Shown here: piece after piece, positions 23,934 through 32,703 of the stretch
Position numbering within the stretch: position 1 is the first letter of the stretch
Layout: every line of letters starts with the position of its first letter
Source of the DNA: Cellulomonas telluris
Lineage (GTDB): Bacteria > Actinomycetota > Actinomycetes > Actinomycetales > Cellulomonadaceae
NCBI RefSeq assembly: GCF_004886325.1
Contig: NZ_QXFN01000001.1
Location: 248,001-312,000 of the forward strand
Direction of reading: 5' to 3'
DNA: 64,000 nucleotides
The notes under the pieces: generated by a model
The model's input: only the letters and a program-made list of their open reading frames with translations
What the model was told of the DNA's origin: nothing
Databases searched by the model: none
Made by a program: the position numbers and the translations under genes

Positions 23934-26245
23934 GCGGCCCCCGCCACGACCGCCGGCGTCGACGCCGGGTCCGGCTCGCGCGCGAGCACCAGCAGGGTCA
24001 GGTCGTCCGTCGAGTCGTCGTCGCGGCACGCCTCCACCACGTCGTCGATGTCGACCGAGCCGCCGCACGCGCCGGCGCCGAACGCGGCGACCAGCCGCTC
24101 GATGCCCGCGGCCAGCGACGTCGAGCGCGAGTCGACCAGCCCGTCGCTGTAGAGCACGAGGGCACCGCCGACGTCGACCTGCACGCGCGTCGCCCGGGGA
24201 GCGCCGGAGCCGACGCCGATGGGTCGCTCCACCGCCACCGACGCCAGCGTGGCCCGCCCGTGGCCGTCGACGAGCAGCGGCTGCGGGTGCCCGGCGCTGC
24301 CGATCCGCGCCTCACCCGTCACGGGGTCCACCATGGCGACCACGAGCGTCGCCAGGTCGTCCGGCATGGTGCGCCGCGCGAGCGCGTCGAGGTCCGCGAG
24401 CGCCTCCGCGACGTCCTCGCCGCGCAGCACGTACGCCCGCAGCGCGTTGCGCAGCTGCCCCATCGCGGCGGCCGCGCCGACGCCGTGGCCCGCGACGTCC
24501 CCCACGACCACGGCGATCCGGCCGTCGGGCAGCTCGAGCGCGTCGTACCAGTCGCCGCCCACGCGGCCGCCGGCCGACGGCTCGTAGCGCGCGTGCAGCG
24601 TCCACCCGGGCGGCTGCGGCAGGCTGCGCGGCAGCAGCGACTGCTGCACCGTGCGCGCCGCCGCCATCTGCCACCGGTTGCGCAGCAGCAGCACCTCGAG
24701 CAGCCGGGTGCGCAGGTCCTCGACCGCGCGCACGTGCGCGTCCGCCCACGGCTCGCTGCGCCCGCGCACCACCTCGCGCCACCGCTCGAAGGACAGCCGC
24801 GGGCTCAGCCGGACCTTCCCGTCCTCCTCGCGGGCGATCTTCGCGTTGTGCGGGTCGCCGCCCCAGTAGACGTCCTGCACGACCTCGTGCCGCAGCCACA
24901 CGACGCACTGGTCGTCCGGCAGGCGCACGGCCAGCACGCCGGCGACGCCGGGCAGGGTCGCGGCGAGCGCGGGCGCGTCCTCCTCGAGCGCGGTCACCGC
25001 CGTGACGGCGTCGGGACGGCTCGCGGCCCAGTCGAGCAGCGGGCCGACGTCGTCCGGCACGTCGCCCGCGGTCGCGACCAGCCCGTCCGCGCGGACCGCG
25101 ACACCGCGGGCCGGCACCAGCGCGAGCAGGCCGGGGTCGGACACGAGCGCGTCCGCGAGTGCGCGGTCCGCGTCGCGCGCCGCGTGCAGCACGCGGGCGA
25201 TGACCGCCTGGGCGGCGAGCTCGGTCTCGAGCTCGCGCTCCTCGGCGCGCGCCACGAGCCGCAGCGACAGCGTGGAGCCGAGGAACTCGGCCGCGGCACG
25301 GGCGCCGTAGGGCGGCATGAGGGCGCCGCTGTAGTGGTGGCACGCCACCAGTCCCCACAGCTTCCCGTCGCGCAGCAGCGAGATCGACATCGACGCCTTC
25401 ACGCCCATGTTGCCGAGGTACTCGATGTGCACCGGGGAGACGCTGCGCAGCACCGCGTGCGTCATGTCGAGCGGCTCCCCGCTCGCCGGGTCGAACGGCG
25501 GGACGACGGGCGACGGGGTGTACCCGACGTCCGCGATGAGCCGGACCCAGTTCGTCTCGTACAGCTGCCGGGCCTGCGGCGGGATGTCGGACGCCGGGTA
25601 GTGCAGGCCGAAGAAGGAGTTGAGGTCCTCGCGCCTGGCCTCCGCGACGACCTCGCCGTTGTACTCCGGGTCGAAGCGGTAGACCATCACGCGGTCGAAC
25701 CCGGTCAGCGCCCGCACCTCGCGCGCGGCCACGTCGTACAGCTCCTCGAGGGTGCGCGCGCGGTTGAGCTCCTCGATCGCGCCGCGCACCGCCTGGTACG
25801 TGTTCGGGAACGAGAACGGCCGGGGCCCGTGCGCCGGCTCCAGCTCGACGACCAGGAGCGTGCCCGTGCCGATGGCGACGCGGTGCAGGATCGCGTCCAC
25901 CGTCACCGGGCCGTCCGCCCCGACGACGTCGACGCTGAGCGGGTTGCGGGCGCGCAGGTCGCCGAACGTGCGCACGTGCTGGCGGATCCCGTCGGCCGCC
26001 TCGGGCCCCAGGACGGACGCCAGCCCGGCGCCCACCACGTCCTCGGCCGCGCGGCCCACGAGCTGCTCGACGTTGCGCGAGACGTGCCGCACCTCGAGGG
26101 CGGGCTCCGTCACCGCGAGCAGCACGCCGTGCGGCTGCACGGAGCCGGGGATGCGGATGGGCTCGGCGGCGCACGCGTCGAGGTCGATCGGCACCGGGCC
26201 GGGCAGCCCGTCGACGTGCGGCGTCGCAGTGCCCTGGTCCGTCAT
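23930..26245 (-). CDS. bacteriophytochrome with PP2C/SpoIIE phosphatase output
   Basis: A 771-residue photoreceptor. Order: PAS (about 20-130), GAF (about 150-320), PHY (about 330-510), linker helix, PP2C/SpoIIE phosphatase (about 540-755). Cys25, in the ACAAEPIRIPGSVQPHG context, is the predicted biliverdin-binding cysteine. Asp220 in PASDIPPQAR and the His pair in LVACHHYSG match chromophore-pocket residues. RLSPRLSF is the PHY tongue PRxSF motif. The output domain has VGGDWYDALEL and VVGDVAGHGVGAA, with aspartates for metal binding. It should link red/far-red light to dephosphorylation of an anti-sigma antagonist or similar. No haem oxygenase gene is in the window. Confidence 0.93.
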   Translation of the reverse strand: MTDQGTATPHVDGLPGPVPIDLDACAAEPIRIPGSVQPHGVLLAVTEPALEVRHVSRNVEQLVGRAAEDVVGAGLASVLGPEAADGIRQHVRTFGDLRARNPLSVDVVGADGPVTVDAILHRVAIGTGTLLVVELEPAHGPRPFSFPNTYQAVRGAIEELNRARTLEELYDVAAREVRALTGFDRVMVYRFDPEYNGEVVAEARREDLNSFFGLHYPASDIPPQARQLYETNWVRLIADVGYTPSPVVPPFDPASGEPLDMTHAVLRSVSPVHIEYLGNMGVKASMSISLLRDGKLWGLVACHHYSGALMPPYGARAAAEFLGSTLSLRLVARAEERELETELAAQAVIARVLHAARDADRALADALVSDPGLLALVPARGVAVRADGLVATAGDVPDDVGPLLDWAASRPDAVTAVTALEEDAPALAATLPGVAGVLAVRLPDDQCVVWLRHEVVQDVYWGGDPHNAKIAREEDGKVRLSPRLSFERWREVVRGRSEPWADAHVRAVEDLRTRLLEVLLLRNRWQMAAARTVQQSLLPRSLPQPPGWTLHARYEPSAGGRVGGDWYDALELPDGRIAVVVGDVAGHGVGAAAAMGQLRNALRAYVLRGEDVAEALADLDALARRTMPDDLATLVVAMVDPVTGEARIGSAGHPQPLLVDGHGRATLASVAVERPIGVGSGAPRATRVQVDVGGALVLYSDGLVDSRSTSLAAGIERLVAAFGAGACGGSVDIDDVVEACRDDDSTDDLTLLVLAREPDPASTPAVVAGAA

Positions 26246-26284
26246 GCGGCTCCGTCCTGCGTCCGGCTCGGGTGATCCCCGGAC

Positions 26285-26290
26285 ACCGTA
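26285..26290 (-). promoter_or_regulatory. -10 element upstream of the phytochrome gene
   Basis: TACGGT on the minus strand (26290-26285) would start transcription near 26278, giving a leader of about 33 nt that includes GGACGGAG before the ATG at 26245. Confidence 0.4.
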
Positions 26291-26328
26291 ATCGATGCCC
26301 CGGGCACCCGTGCCGGTGGGGCCGGCGC

Positions 26329-27309
26329 TCACCCCTCGAACGGGGCGTCCAGCCACGTGTCGCGCGGGGGCACCAGGGTCTCCAGCTCCGCGAACAGGTC
26401 GTCCGGCAGCGGGGCGGCCGCGGCGGCGAGCGTCTGCGCCACCCGCTCGGGCCGCGACATGCCGACGATCGTCGCCGCGAAGCGCTCGTCCCGCAGCGAG
26501 AGCTGCAGGGCCGCCGTCCCGATGTCCGTGCCGTGCTCCGCGCACACGCGCCGCATGGCGTCGGCCGCGGCGAGCACGGGCCCGGGCGCCGGCCGGTAGC
26601 CGTAGGTCGTCGGTCCGTCCGGGCCCTGGTGGGCCAGGATGCCGCCGCCGTACACGGCCGCGTTGAGGATGCCCATGCCGCGGGCCTGCGCCTCCTCCAG
26701 CAGCCCGCCCGCGCTGCGGTCGAGCAGCGTCCAGCGGTTGTGCACGAGCAGGACGTCGAAGACGCCCAGCGCCAGGTACCGCGCGATCTCCTGCACGCGC
26801 CCGCCGGCCAGGCCGATCGCGCCGACGACCCCCGACTCGCGCAGCTCGACCAGCGCCTCCACGGCCCCGCCGGGGGCGGTCAGGTCGTCGAACTCGTGGA
26901 ACTCCGGGTCGTGCAGGTGCACCAGCGGCAGGTGGTCCATGCCGAGCCGCGCCCGCGACTCCTCCACCGAGCGCCGGACCCGCTCTCCCGAGTAGTCGCC
27001 GCCCTCGGGGTCGACCTTCGTCGCGACGACCACGCCCGCCGGCACGCCGCCCGCGGCCGTCAGCGCCGCACCGATGCGGCGCTCGCTCTCACCGCCGGAG
27101 TACCCGTTGGACGTGTCGATGAAGCGGATGTCGCTGTGCAGCGCCGCGCGCACGGTGTCGATGCCGCGCTCCGGCGACACGTCCTCGCCGAACAGGTCCG
27201 GCATGCTGCCGAGCGGGCCCCCGCCGAGCGCGACCGCGCTCACGGTGAGCCCCGTGCCGGCCAGGGGGCGCATCCACCCCGGCCCTCCGGGCACGTGCGG
27301 TGCCGTCAT
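26329..27309 (-). CDS. aldo/keto reductase
   Basis: A 326-residue TIM-barrel oxidoreductase related to L-galactose/D-threo-aldose dehydrogenases. The catalytic tetrad is visible: Asp and Tyr in FIDTSNGYSGGESE, Lys in VVATKVDPEG and His in LVHLHDPEFHEF. The C-terminal NAD(P) region includes IVGMSRPERV. GGGAGGGACCG precedes the ATG. It sits 51 bp downstream of the penicillin-binding protein gene on the same strand; I see no functional link. Confidence 0.92.
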   Translation of the reverse strand: MTAPHVPGGPGWMRPLAGTGLTVSAVALGGGPLGSMPDLFGEDVSPERGIDTVRAALHSDIRFIDTSNGYSGGESERRIGAALTAAGGVPAGVVVATKVDPEGGDYSGERVRRSVEESRARLGMDHLPLVHLHDPEFHEFDDLTAPGGAVEALVELRESGVVGAIGLAGGRVQEIARYLALGVFDVLLVHNRWTLLDRSAGGLLEEAQARGMGILNAAVYGGGILAHQGPDGPTTYGYRPAPGPVLAAADAMRRVCAEHGTDIGTAALQLSLRDERFAATIVGMSRPERVAQTLAAAAAPLPDDLFAELETLVPPRDTWLDAPFEG

Positions 27310-27360
27310 CGGTCCCTCCCTCGTCGGTGCCCCCGCGTGCCGGCGTGCCCGGCCGGGCGC

Positions 27361-29319
27361 TCAGCCCGCCAGGAAGGTGCGCATCAGCGGACCGGCCGTG
27401 GTGGAACCGTAGTCCCCCTCGGCGACGAACACCGCGACGGCCAGGTCGCCCTGCACCGCGATCATCCACGCGTGGTTGCGCAGGTCCTCGTCGTCCCCGA
27501 ACTGCGCCGTCCCGGTCTTGGCCAGGACCGGCTCGCCGGGGACGTCCGCGAGCAGCGTCGCACCGCCCTCGGTCACGACCGCGCGCATCATGTCGCGCAG
27601 CGCGGCGGCCTCGTCCGCCGTGACGGGGGCCGGCGGCTCGGTCGACGAGGTCGGCGTCGCCGTGGGGTCCGCCCCGGCGTCCGCGCCCGCGTCGACGACG
27701 AGGCGCGGCACGACCGTGCGGCCCGCCGCGGCGGACGCCGCCACCGTGGCCATGCCGAGCGGGGACGCGAGGACCTGCCCCTGCCCGATGACGGAGGCGG
27801 CGTGCCCGGTGCCCGAGGCCTCGTCGGGCACCGCCCCGAGGAACGCCGGGAAGCCGAGGTCCGCCTCCGGGTCGAGGCCGAGCGCGCGTCCCGCGTCCGC
27901 CAGCGCGCCCTGGTCGGCCAGGTCGCGCGAGCCGATGAACGCGGTGTTGCACGAGTGCGCGAACGCGGTGCGGAACGGCACGTCGCCCTGCGCGGACGCG
28001 GGGTAGCCGGGGAAGTTGCGGAACGTGCGCCCGTCGACGTCGATGGTCGGCGGGCAGGCGACGGTCGACGTCGGGGTCAGGCCGCCCCGCAGGTACGCGA
28101 GCGCGCTGACCACCTTGAACGTCGACCCCGGTGCGTACTGCCCCAGCGTCGCGGTGGACACGCCCTCGCCGCCGGCCCCGCTCGCGGCGGCGAGCACCTC
28201 GCCCGTCGAGGGGCGGATCGCCACGATGGCGGACGCCGGCGCGACGGGCGCGAGGACGGCCTCGGCACGCTCCTGCAGCAGCAGGTCCAGCGTGAGGCGC
28301 AGCGGCTCGCCCGGCACCGGCTCGGTGCGGAACAGCTCGCGCACCGTCGTGCTCTCGACGCCCTCGGCGGGCACCGCCTGCACCGCGACCCCGGGCGTGC
28401 CGCGCAGCTGCGCGTCGTACTGGCGCTGCAGGCCCGACAGCCCGGCGAGGTCGCCCGCGGCGACCTCGCCCTCCGACGCCTCGACGATCTCCGCCGTGGC
28501 CTGCCCGACCGTGCCGAGGATGGGCCGCGCGAACGTGCGCGTCGGCGCGAGGGGCAGCTTGTCCGGCACGGCCGCCACGCCGGGCAGCGCCCGCAGCGCG
28601 GTCTTGTCGACGGACGCGTCCTCGACGCGCAGCGTGATCGCCTCGACGAACGCCTTCTCGCCGGCGCCGGCGACGCGCTGCGCGTACGCCTCGGGGTCCA
28701 TCGCCAGCGCCGCGGCCAGCGCTCGCGCGGCGCCGTCCAGCTGGTCGGCGGGCAGCCGCGTCTTGTCGATACCGAACCGCTCGACGTCCCGCTCCGTCAC
28801 CAGGACCGCGTCGCCGGCGCCGATCACGTCGGCGCGCGGTGCGGCCGTGCGCTCGAGGCGCAGGACCTCGTCGGCGGTGAGCCCGGGCGCGAGCAGGGCG
28901 GGGGCCCAGGCGACGCGCCACACGTCCTCGTCGTCGAGGGCCAGGCGCGCCTGCGCCGAGTAGGTCCAGTCCTCGTCGGTGGACGGCAGGTCCCAGGTCA
29001 CGTCGAGGGCGGCGGTCGCCGACGTCTCGTCCTCGCCCACCGTGACCTCGCCGACCTGCACGTCGGCCGTCGCCGTCTCGCCCAGAGCCTCGACGGCCCG
29101 CGTGCGGGCCTCGGCGAGCTCCTGCGGCGCGGGAGCGGCGTCGTCGAGCGGCACGTCGGTGAAGTCGCCGGACTCGAGCGCGGTCGCGACCGCCTCGGCC
29201 GCGGGGCGGGGGTCGGGCCGGTCGGGCGTGCACGCGGCGACCGACGTCACCACGGCCGCGCAGGCCAGGGCCCACGCAGTGCGGCGCAGCCGGGCCGGGG
29301 TCGTCCCGGGAGTCCTCAC
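27361..29319 (-). CDS. lipoprotein penicillin-binding transpeptidase with MecA-type N-domain
   Basis: A 652-residue class B-like PBP. The signal peptide ends in the lipobox VAAC near residue 30, so it is predicted to be a lipoprotein on the outer face of the membrane rather than helix-anchored. An NTF2-like MecA N-terminal domain (about 35-150) is followed by a dimerisation region and the transpeptidase. Active-site motifs are STFK (Ser399), SCN in FAHSCNTAF, and KTGT in LAKTGTAQF. Insertions rich in Asp, Thr and Pro interrupt the last third. GGAGGTAGG precedes the GTG. It may act as a low-affinity, beta-lactam-tolerant enzyme. Confidence 0.93.
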   Translation of the reverse strand: MRTPGTTPARLRRTAWALACAAVVTSVAACTPDRPDPRPAAEAVATALESGDFTDVPLDDAAPAPQELAEARTRAVEALGETATADVQVGEVTVGEDETSATAALDVTWDLPSTDEDWTYSAQARLALDDEDVWRVAWAPALLAPGLTADEVLRLERTAAPRADVIGAGDAVLVTERDVERFGIDKTRLPADQLDGAARALAAALAMDPEAYAQRVAGAGEKAFVEAITLRVEDASVDKTALRALPGVAAVPDKLPLAPTRTFARPILGTVGQATAEIVEASEGEVAAGDLAGLSGLQRQYDAQLRGTPGVAVQAVPAEGVESTTVRELFRTEPVPGEPLRLTLDLLLQERAEAVLAPVAPASAIVAIRPSTGEVLAAASGAGGEGVSTATLGQYAPGSTFKVVSALAYLRGGLTPTSTVACPPTIDVDGRTFRNFPGYPASAQGDVPFRTAFAHSCNTAFIGSRDLADQGALADAGRALGLDPEADLGFPAFLGAVPDEASGTGHAASVIGQGQVLASPLGMATVAASAAAGRTVVPRLVVDAGADAGADPTATPTSSTEPPAPVTADEAAALRDMMRAVVTEGGATLLADVPGEPVLAKTGTAQFGDDEDLRNHAWMIAVQGDLAVAVFVAEGDYGSTTAGPLMRTFLAG

Positions 29320-29534
29320 GTCCTACCTCCTCGTCGTGCGGCCCGCCGCGTCCGGGCGGGGGCGCGCGAGGTGCGACGCAGGAGCGGGCGGGGCAGCGCG
29401 CGTCCACCGGGCCGTCGTCGGCCGGGCACGCACGGGCCCGACCGAGCCTGGCACCACGGGGGGCGCCGGCGTGGCCGGTCGGGCCGATCTTCACCGCTCC
29501 TCCCCACTCGTGGGGACCGAGAACGCCCCCGCGG

Positions 29535-29564
29535 TTGCACCTGGACGCGGGTCCAGGTGACGAT
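29535..29564 (+). promoter_or_regulatory. promoter with a palindrome filling the spacer, before the GNAT gene
   Basis: A -35-like TTGCAC (29535-29540) and a -10-like GACGAT (29559-29564) are 18 bp apart. The -10 ends 6 nt before the ATG at 29571. The spacer is occupied by CTGGAC-GCGG-GTCCAG (29541-29556), extended by one arm base pair set to CACCTGGAC/GTCCAGGTG (29538-29559). The same 16 bp recur at 34183-34198. Operators placed between -35 and -10 are typical of MerR regulators and of tight repressors. Confidence 0.55.
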
Positions 29565-29570
29565 GCGCTC

Positions 29571-30245
29571 ATGGACGCAGGGGGGACGCCGGAGGCACCG
29601 GCACGCCGAGAGCCGCCGCCGGACGTCGTCGAGCCGCTGCGGGCGGCCGACCGGACCGCGGCGGCCGCCGTGCTGGCGGCGGCGCTCGCCGACGACCCCG
29701 GCTACACGCACCTGTTCCCGGTCGCCCGCCGGCGCGAGCGCGAGCTGCGCGAGGTGTACCGGATGACCCTCGCGGACGGCATGCGGCACGGTCGCGTCCT
29801 GGTGACCAAGCTCGGCGACGAGGTGACCGGGGTGCTCGCCCTGTACCCGCCGGCGACCTACCCGATGACGGGCCGGCGGTGGTTGCGCCAGGCGGCCCGG
29901 CTCGCCCGGATCGCGCTGTTCACCCGCGAGCACAGCGGCGGCATCATCCGGTTCGGCGAGCTGACGTCGCAGGGCGTGCCGTGCGACGCCTGGTACGTCG
30001 AGGCGTTCGGCGTGCGCCCGGACCTGCAGCGGGCCGGGCGCGGCTCCCTGCTGCTGCGCCGGTTCCTGGAGGACCTCGACCGCACCGGCGTCCCCTCGTA
30101 CCTCGAGACCACGAAGGCCGACAACCTCAACTACTACCGCGCGCGGGGCTACACCGAGGAGCACGAGCCGGTGCCGCTCGCGCCCGGCGGGCCGTTCATC
30201 TACCCCATGACCCGGCCGGCGGCCGGCGGGGACGCGACCGCCTGA
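29571..30245 (+). CDS. GNAT-family N-acetyltransferase
   Basis: A 224-residue acetyltransferase. The acetyl-CoA site is VEAFGVRPDLQRAGRGSLLLRRFLE (about 143-167, the Q/RxxGxG/A motif) and LETTKADNLNYYRARGY is the conserved last strand and helix. About 25 N-terminal residues are unconserved. The substrate is unknown. I chose the ATG at 29571 because the promoter pattern ends just before it. The gene is preceded by a strong palindrome, so it is probably induced by a specific signal. Confidence 0.88.
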   Translation: MDAGGTPEAPARREPPPDVVEPLRAADRTAAAAVLAAALADDPGYTHLFPVARRRERELREVYRMTLADGMRHGRVLVTKLGDEVTGVLALYPPATYPMTGRRWLRQAARLARIALFTREHSGGIIRFGELTSQGVPCDAWYVEAFGVRPDLQRAGRGSLLLRRFLEDLDRTGVPSYLETTKADNLNYYRARGYTEEHEPVPLAPGGPFIYPMTRPAAGGDATA

Positions 30246-30267
30246 CCCCGGCCGGCCCCCGGGCGGC

Positions 30268-31116
30268 TCACGTCGCCGGCGGCCCCTGGCGCAGGCGCGA
30301 CAGGAGGGCCTCGGGCGTCGCCGTGGCCGGGTCCCAGCGCGAGTCGACGAACCACGTCGCGCCCGCGCCCTCGAGCGCCTGCACCCGGTCGCGGGCCTGG
30401 ACGGGGTCGTCGGGCAGGACGCCCTGCACGACGACGTCGAAGGGCCCCGAGCCGGGGTCGCGGTGCTCGCGCACCCACGCGACGACGGCCTCGACGTCCG
30501 CGGGGGTCATCTCCTGCGCCTCCGGCGCGCCCCGCAGCTGCGGCACGACGCCGTCCCACCGCACGGCACGCCCCATCGAGCGCTCGCTCGGGAACGCGGC
30601 GACGGGCCAGACGGGCACGTGCGTGCGCCCGTCGGGCCGCGGCAGCGGGCGGGGGTCGAACCGCATCCCGTCCACGTGCAGGTGCTGGCCCCGGTGGTGC
30701 ACGGGGCCGCCGGTGAACGCCTGCGCGAGCACGGCGAGGTCGTCGTCGAGCAGCTCGGCGCGCTCGCGCAGGGTCCGGCGCTCGGCCGGGACGGCCGCGA
30801 CGGCACCGTCGTCGGCGACGCCGAGCCCGACGGGCAGCACGAGCCGCCCGCCGGAGAGGTGGTCGACCGTGACGGCCTGCTTGGCCACGACCCAGGGGCG
30901 GCGCCGCGGCAGGGCCAGCACCATCGCGCCCAGCGTGATCCGCCGGGTCCGCACCGCGGCGGCCGCCATCAGCGCCCACGGGTCCCACGACGGCATGCCG
31001 CCGATGTCGACGCCGTCCCACGTGAACCAGCCGTCCCACCCGTGCTCCTCGGCCACCTCGGCCATCTCGACGACCTGCTGGGCCGTCCCGAAGCTCGCCA
31101 CGAACCCGATCCGCAC
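30268..31116 (-). CDS. LLM-class (luciferase-like) flavin oxidoreductase
   Basis: A 282-residue TIM-barrel protein of the luciferase-like monooxygenase superfamily, which uses FMN or coenzyme F420. VRIGFVASFGTAQQVVEMAEVAEEHGWDGWF is the usual first strand and helix, and ITLGAMVLALPRRRPWVVAKQAVTVDHLSGGRLVLPVGLG is the conserved central block. GGAGGTGCAC precedes the GTG. Shorter than most members, with a reduced C-terminus. Substrate unknown. Confidence 0.88.
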   Translation of the reverse strand: MRIGFVASFGTAQQVVEMAEVAEEHGWDGWFTWDGVDIGGMPSWDPWALMAAAAVRTRRITLGAMVLALPRRRPWVVAKQAVTVDHLSGGRLVLPVGLGVADDGAVAAVPAERRTLRERAELLDDDLAVLAQAFTGGPVHHRGQHLHVDGMRFDPRPLPRPDGRTHVPVWPVAAFPSERSMGRAVRWDGVVPQLRGAPEAQEMTPADVEAVVAWVREHRDPGSGPFDVVVQGVLPDDPVQARDRVQALEGAGATWFVDSRWDPATATPEALLSRLRQGPPAT

Positions 31117-31227
31117 CGTGCACCTCCGCGTCGTCGACCGTGCCGGCCGCCCTGCCGCGGGACGGCGTCGGGCGACCCGGTCCAGCATGGCCCGGCGCCC
31201 CCCGGCCCGTCGCGGTCCTCGGGGCCG

Positions 31228-31279
31228 TTGACCTCGGCGCGGTCGGGGTCCTATGTTCATAGCACGTGCTCAATGAACA
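31228..31279 (+). promoter_or_regulatory. promoter and GntR-type operator of the membrane protein-GntR pair
   Basis: TTGACC (31228-31233), an 18-bp spacer and TATGTT (31252-31257) form one of the best promoters in the window, with a start near 31264. A long inverted repeat, TGTTCAT (31254-31260) and ATGAACA (31273-31279), flanks the palindrome AGCACGTGCT (31261-31270). It covers the -10 and start site. The YtrA-like GntR regulator encoded at 32205 is the natural candidate. Confidence 0.75.
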
Positions 31280-31290
31280 GAGGAGACGAC

Positions 31291-32208
31291 GTGGACGTCC
31301 TCGCGGTGGTGTCCCTGGCACTGGTCCTGGTGGCGACCGTGTGCCCCGTGCTGGTGCTCGTGCGCGACGGGCGGCGCTCGGCGGCGCCGTCCGACCTCGC
31401 CCGGCGGGCCGTGGGGCACGTGACCACGGCCGCCACCGCGGCCACGGCGCCGTTCGCCGCCGCGCTCGCCGCGGTGGCCGTGACCCCGGTCCTGTACACG
31501 TCCGACCTGCCCGCCCGCGCGATCGCGCTCCTGCCCGCCGCCGCCCTCGTCGCCCACCTGGGCGTGCTCGCCGTCGGCGAGCGGACGCTGCCGCGCCCGA
31601 CCGGGGCGGTGCGCGAGGCGCGCGTGGAGCGGCGGGCCCCCGCCGACGTCGCGCCCGCGGCCGACCGCCGGCTCGTCGGGGCGTGGGCCGCCACGGCTGC
31701 CGGCACGGCGTCGGCGCTCGCCCTCGTCGCGTCCGGGCCGCGGACGGTCTCCCGCGTGGTCGGGCCGTACGAGTCGGTCACCGCGGGCCCCTTCCCGGGC
31801 TGGCTCTGGGCGCTGCCCGCGCTGGTCACGGTCGGGGTCGCGCTCCTCGCCGTGGCGGCCCTGGTCCGGCTGGTCGCCGCCCGCTCCGCGCTCCCCGGCG
31901 TCGACGCGGCGTGGGACCTGTGGCTGCGCCGCCGCGTCGCGCGGCGGGCCCTGCGCGGCACCCAGCTGGTCCTCGGCCTGACCGTCGCCGGGCTCCTGCT
32001 CGTCGCCGGCGTCGGCCTGCGCGGTCTCGCCGGAGGCGGAGACGGCCGACGCGCCGCCCCCGCGAGCGCCGTGCACGAGGTCGCGGGGTGGTCCCTCATG
32101 GCGGCCGCCCTCGCGGTGGGCGCGCTCGCGCTGGCCCTCGCCCTGCGTCCCGCGCGCGACCCGGCGCCCGCGGCCGCGGCGGCGCCCGTGCCGGCGGTGG
32201 CGCCGTGA
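31291..32208 (+). CDS. multi-helix membrane protein controlled by a GntR repressor
   Basis: A 305-residue hydrophobic protein with six to seven membrane segments, short charged loops and an Ala/Pro-rich C-terminus. I do not recognise a family beyond a general likeness to DUF1648-type partners of YtrA regulators. AGAGGAG lies 6 nt before the chosen GTG; an in-frame ATG at 31273 falls inside the operator. The stop overlaps the regulator gene by GTGA, so both are co-translated and probably induced together. Confidence 0.75.
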   Translation: MDVLAVVSLALVLVATVCPVLVLVRDGRRSAAPSDLARRAVGHVTTAATAATAPFAAALAAVAVTPVLYTSDLPARAIALLPAAALVAHLGVLAVGERTLPRPTGAVREARVERRAPADVAPAADRRLVGAWAATAAGTASALALVASGPRTVSRVVGPYESVTAGPFPGWLWALPALVTVGVALLAVAALVRLVAARSALPGVDAAWDLWLRRRVARRALRGTQLVLGLTVAGLLLVAGVGLRGLAGGGDGRRAAPASAVHEVAGWSLMAAALAVGALALALALRPARDPAPAAAAAPVPAVAP

Positions 32209-32603
32209 CGACGACCGTCCGCATCGACGTCACGTCCGCCGTCCCCCACTACGAGCAGCTGCGGTCCCAGCTCGCCGCCCTCATCACCGCCGGCGCGCTG
32301 GCGGACGGCGAGCGCCTGCCCACCGTGCGGGCCCTCGCCCACGACCTGGGGATCGCCCCGGGCACGGTCGCGCGCACCTACCGCGACCTCGAGGCGGGCG
32401 GCCTCGTGCTCACCCGGCGCAAGGTGGGCACCGTCGTGACCGCCCCGCCCGCGGCGCTCGACCGTGCCGCCGTCACCGAGGCCGCCGAGCGCTTCGTGCG
32501 CCTCGCGCGGGACCACGGCCTGGACGACGCGGCGGTGCGCGACGCGGTCGCCGCCGCCCTGCTGACCACGCGGGACGAGCCGGGCGTGCCCGCGTCGTCG
32601 TGA
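32205..32603 (+). CDS. GntR-family regulator, YtrA type
   Basis: A 132-residue regulator with an N-terminal winged helix (PHYEQLRSQLAALITAGALADGERLPTVRALAHDLGIAPGTVARTYRDLEAGGLVLTRRKVGTVV) and only a short helical tail for dimerisation, the YtrA plan. It overlaps the membrane protein gene by GTGA. The operator at 31254-31279 has the long spacing typical of this subfamily. Confidence 0.92.
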   Translation: MTTTVRIDVTSAVPHYEQLRSQLAALITAGALADGERLPTVRALAHDLGIAPGTVARTYRDLEAGGLVLTRRKVGTVVTAPPAALDRAAVTEAAERFVRLARDHGLDDAAVRDAVAAALLTTRDEPGVPASS

Positions 32604-32703
32604 CCCCGCCCGCCGCCGGTGCCCCCGGCACGCCCGGTCTACGCTGGCAGGACCGACGCACGCACCGCCCGGGCGCGTGCCCGCCGCGCAGGAGGGAGCG
32701 CTC

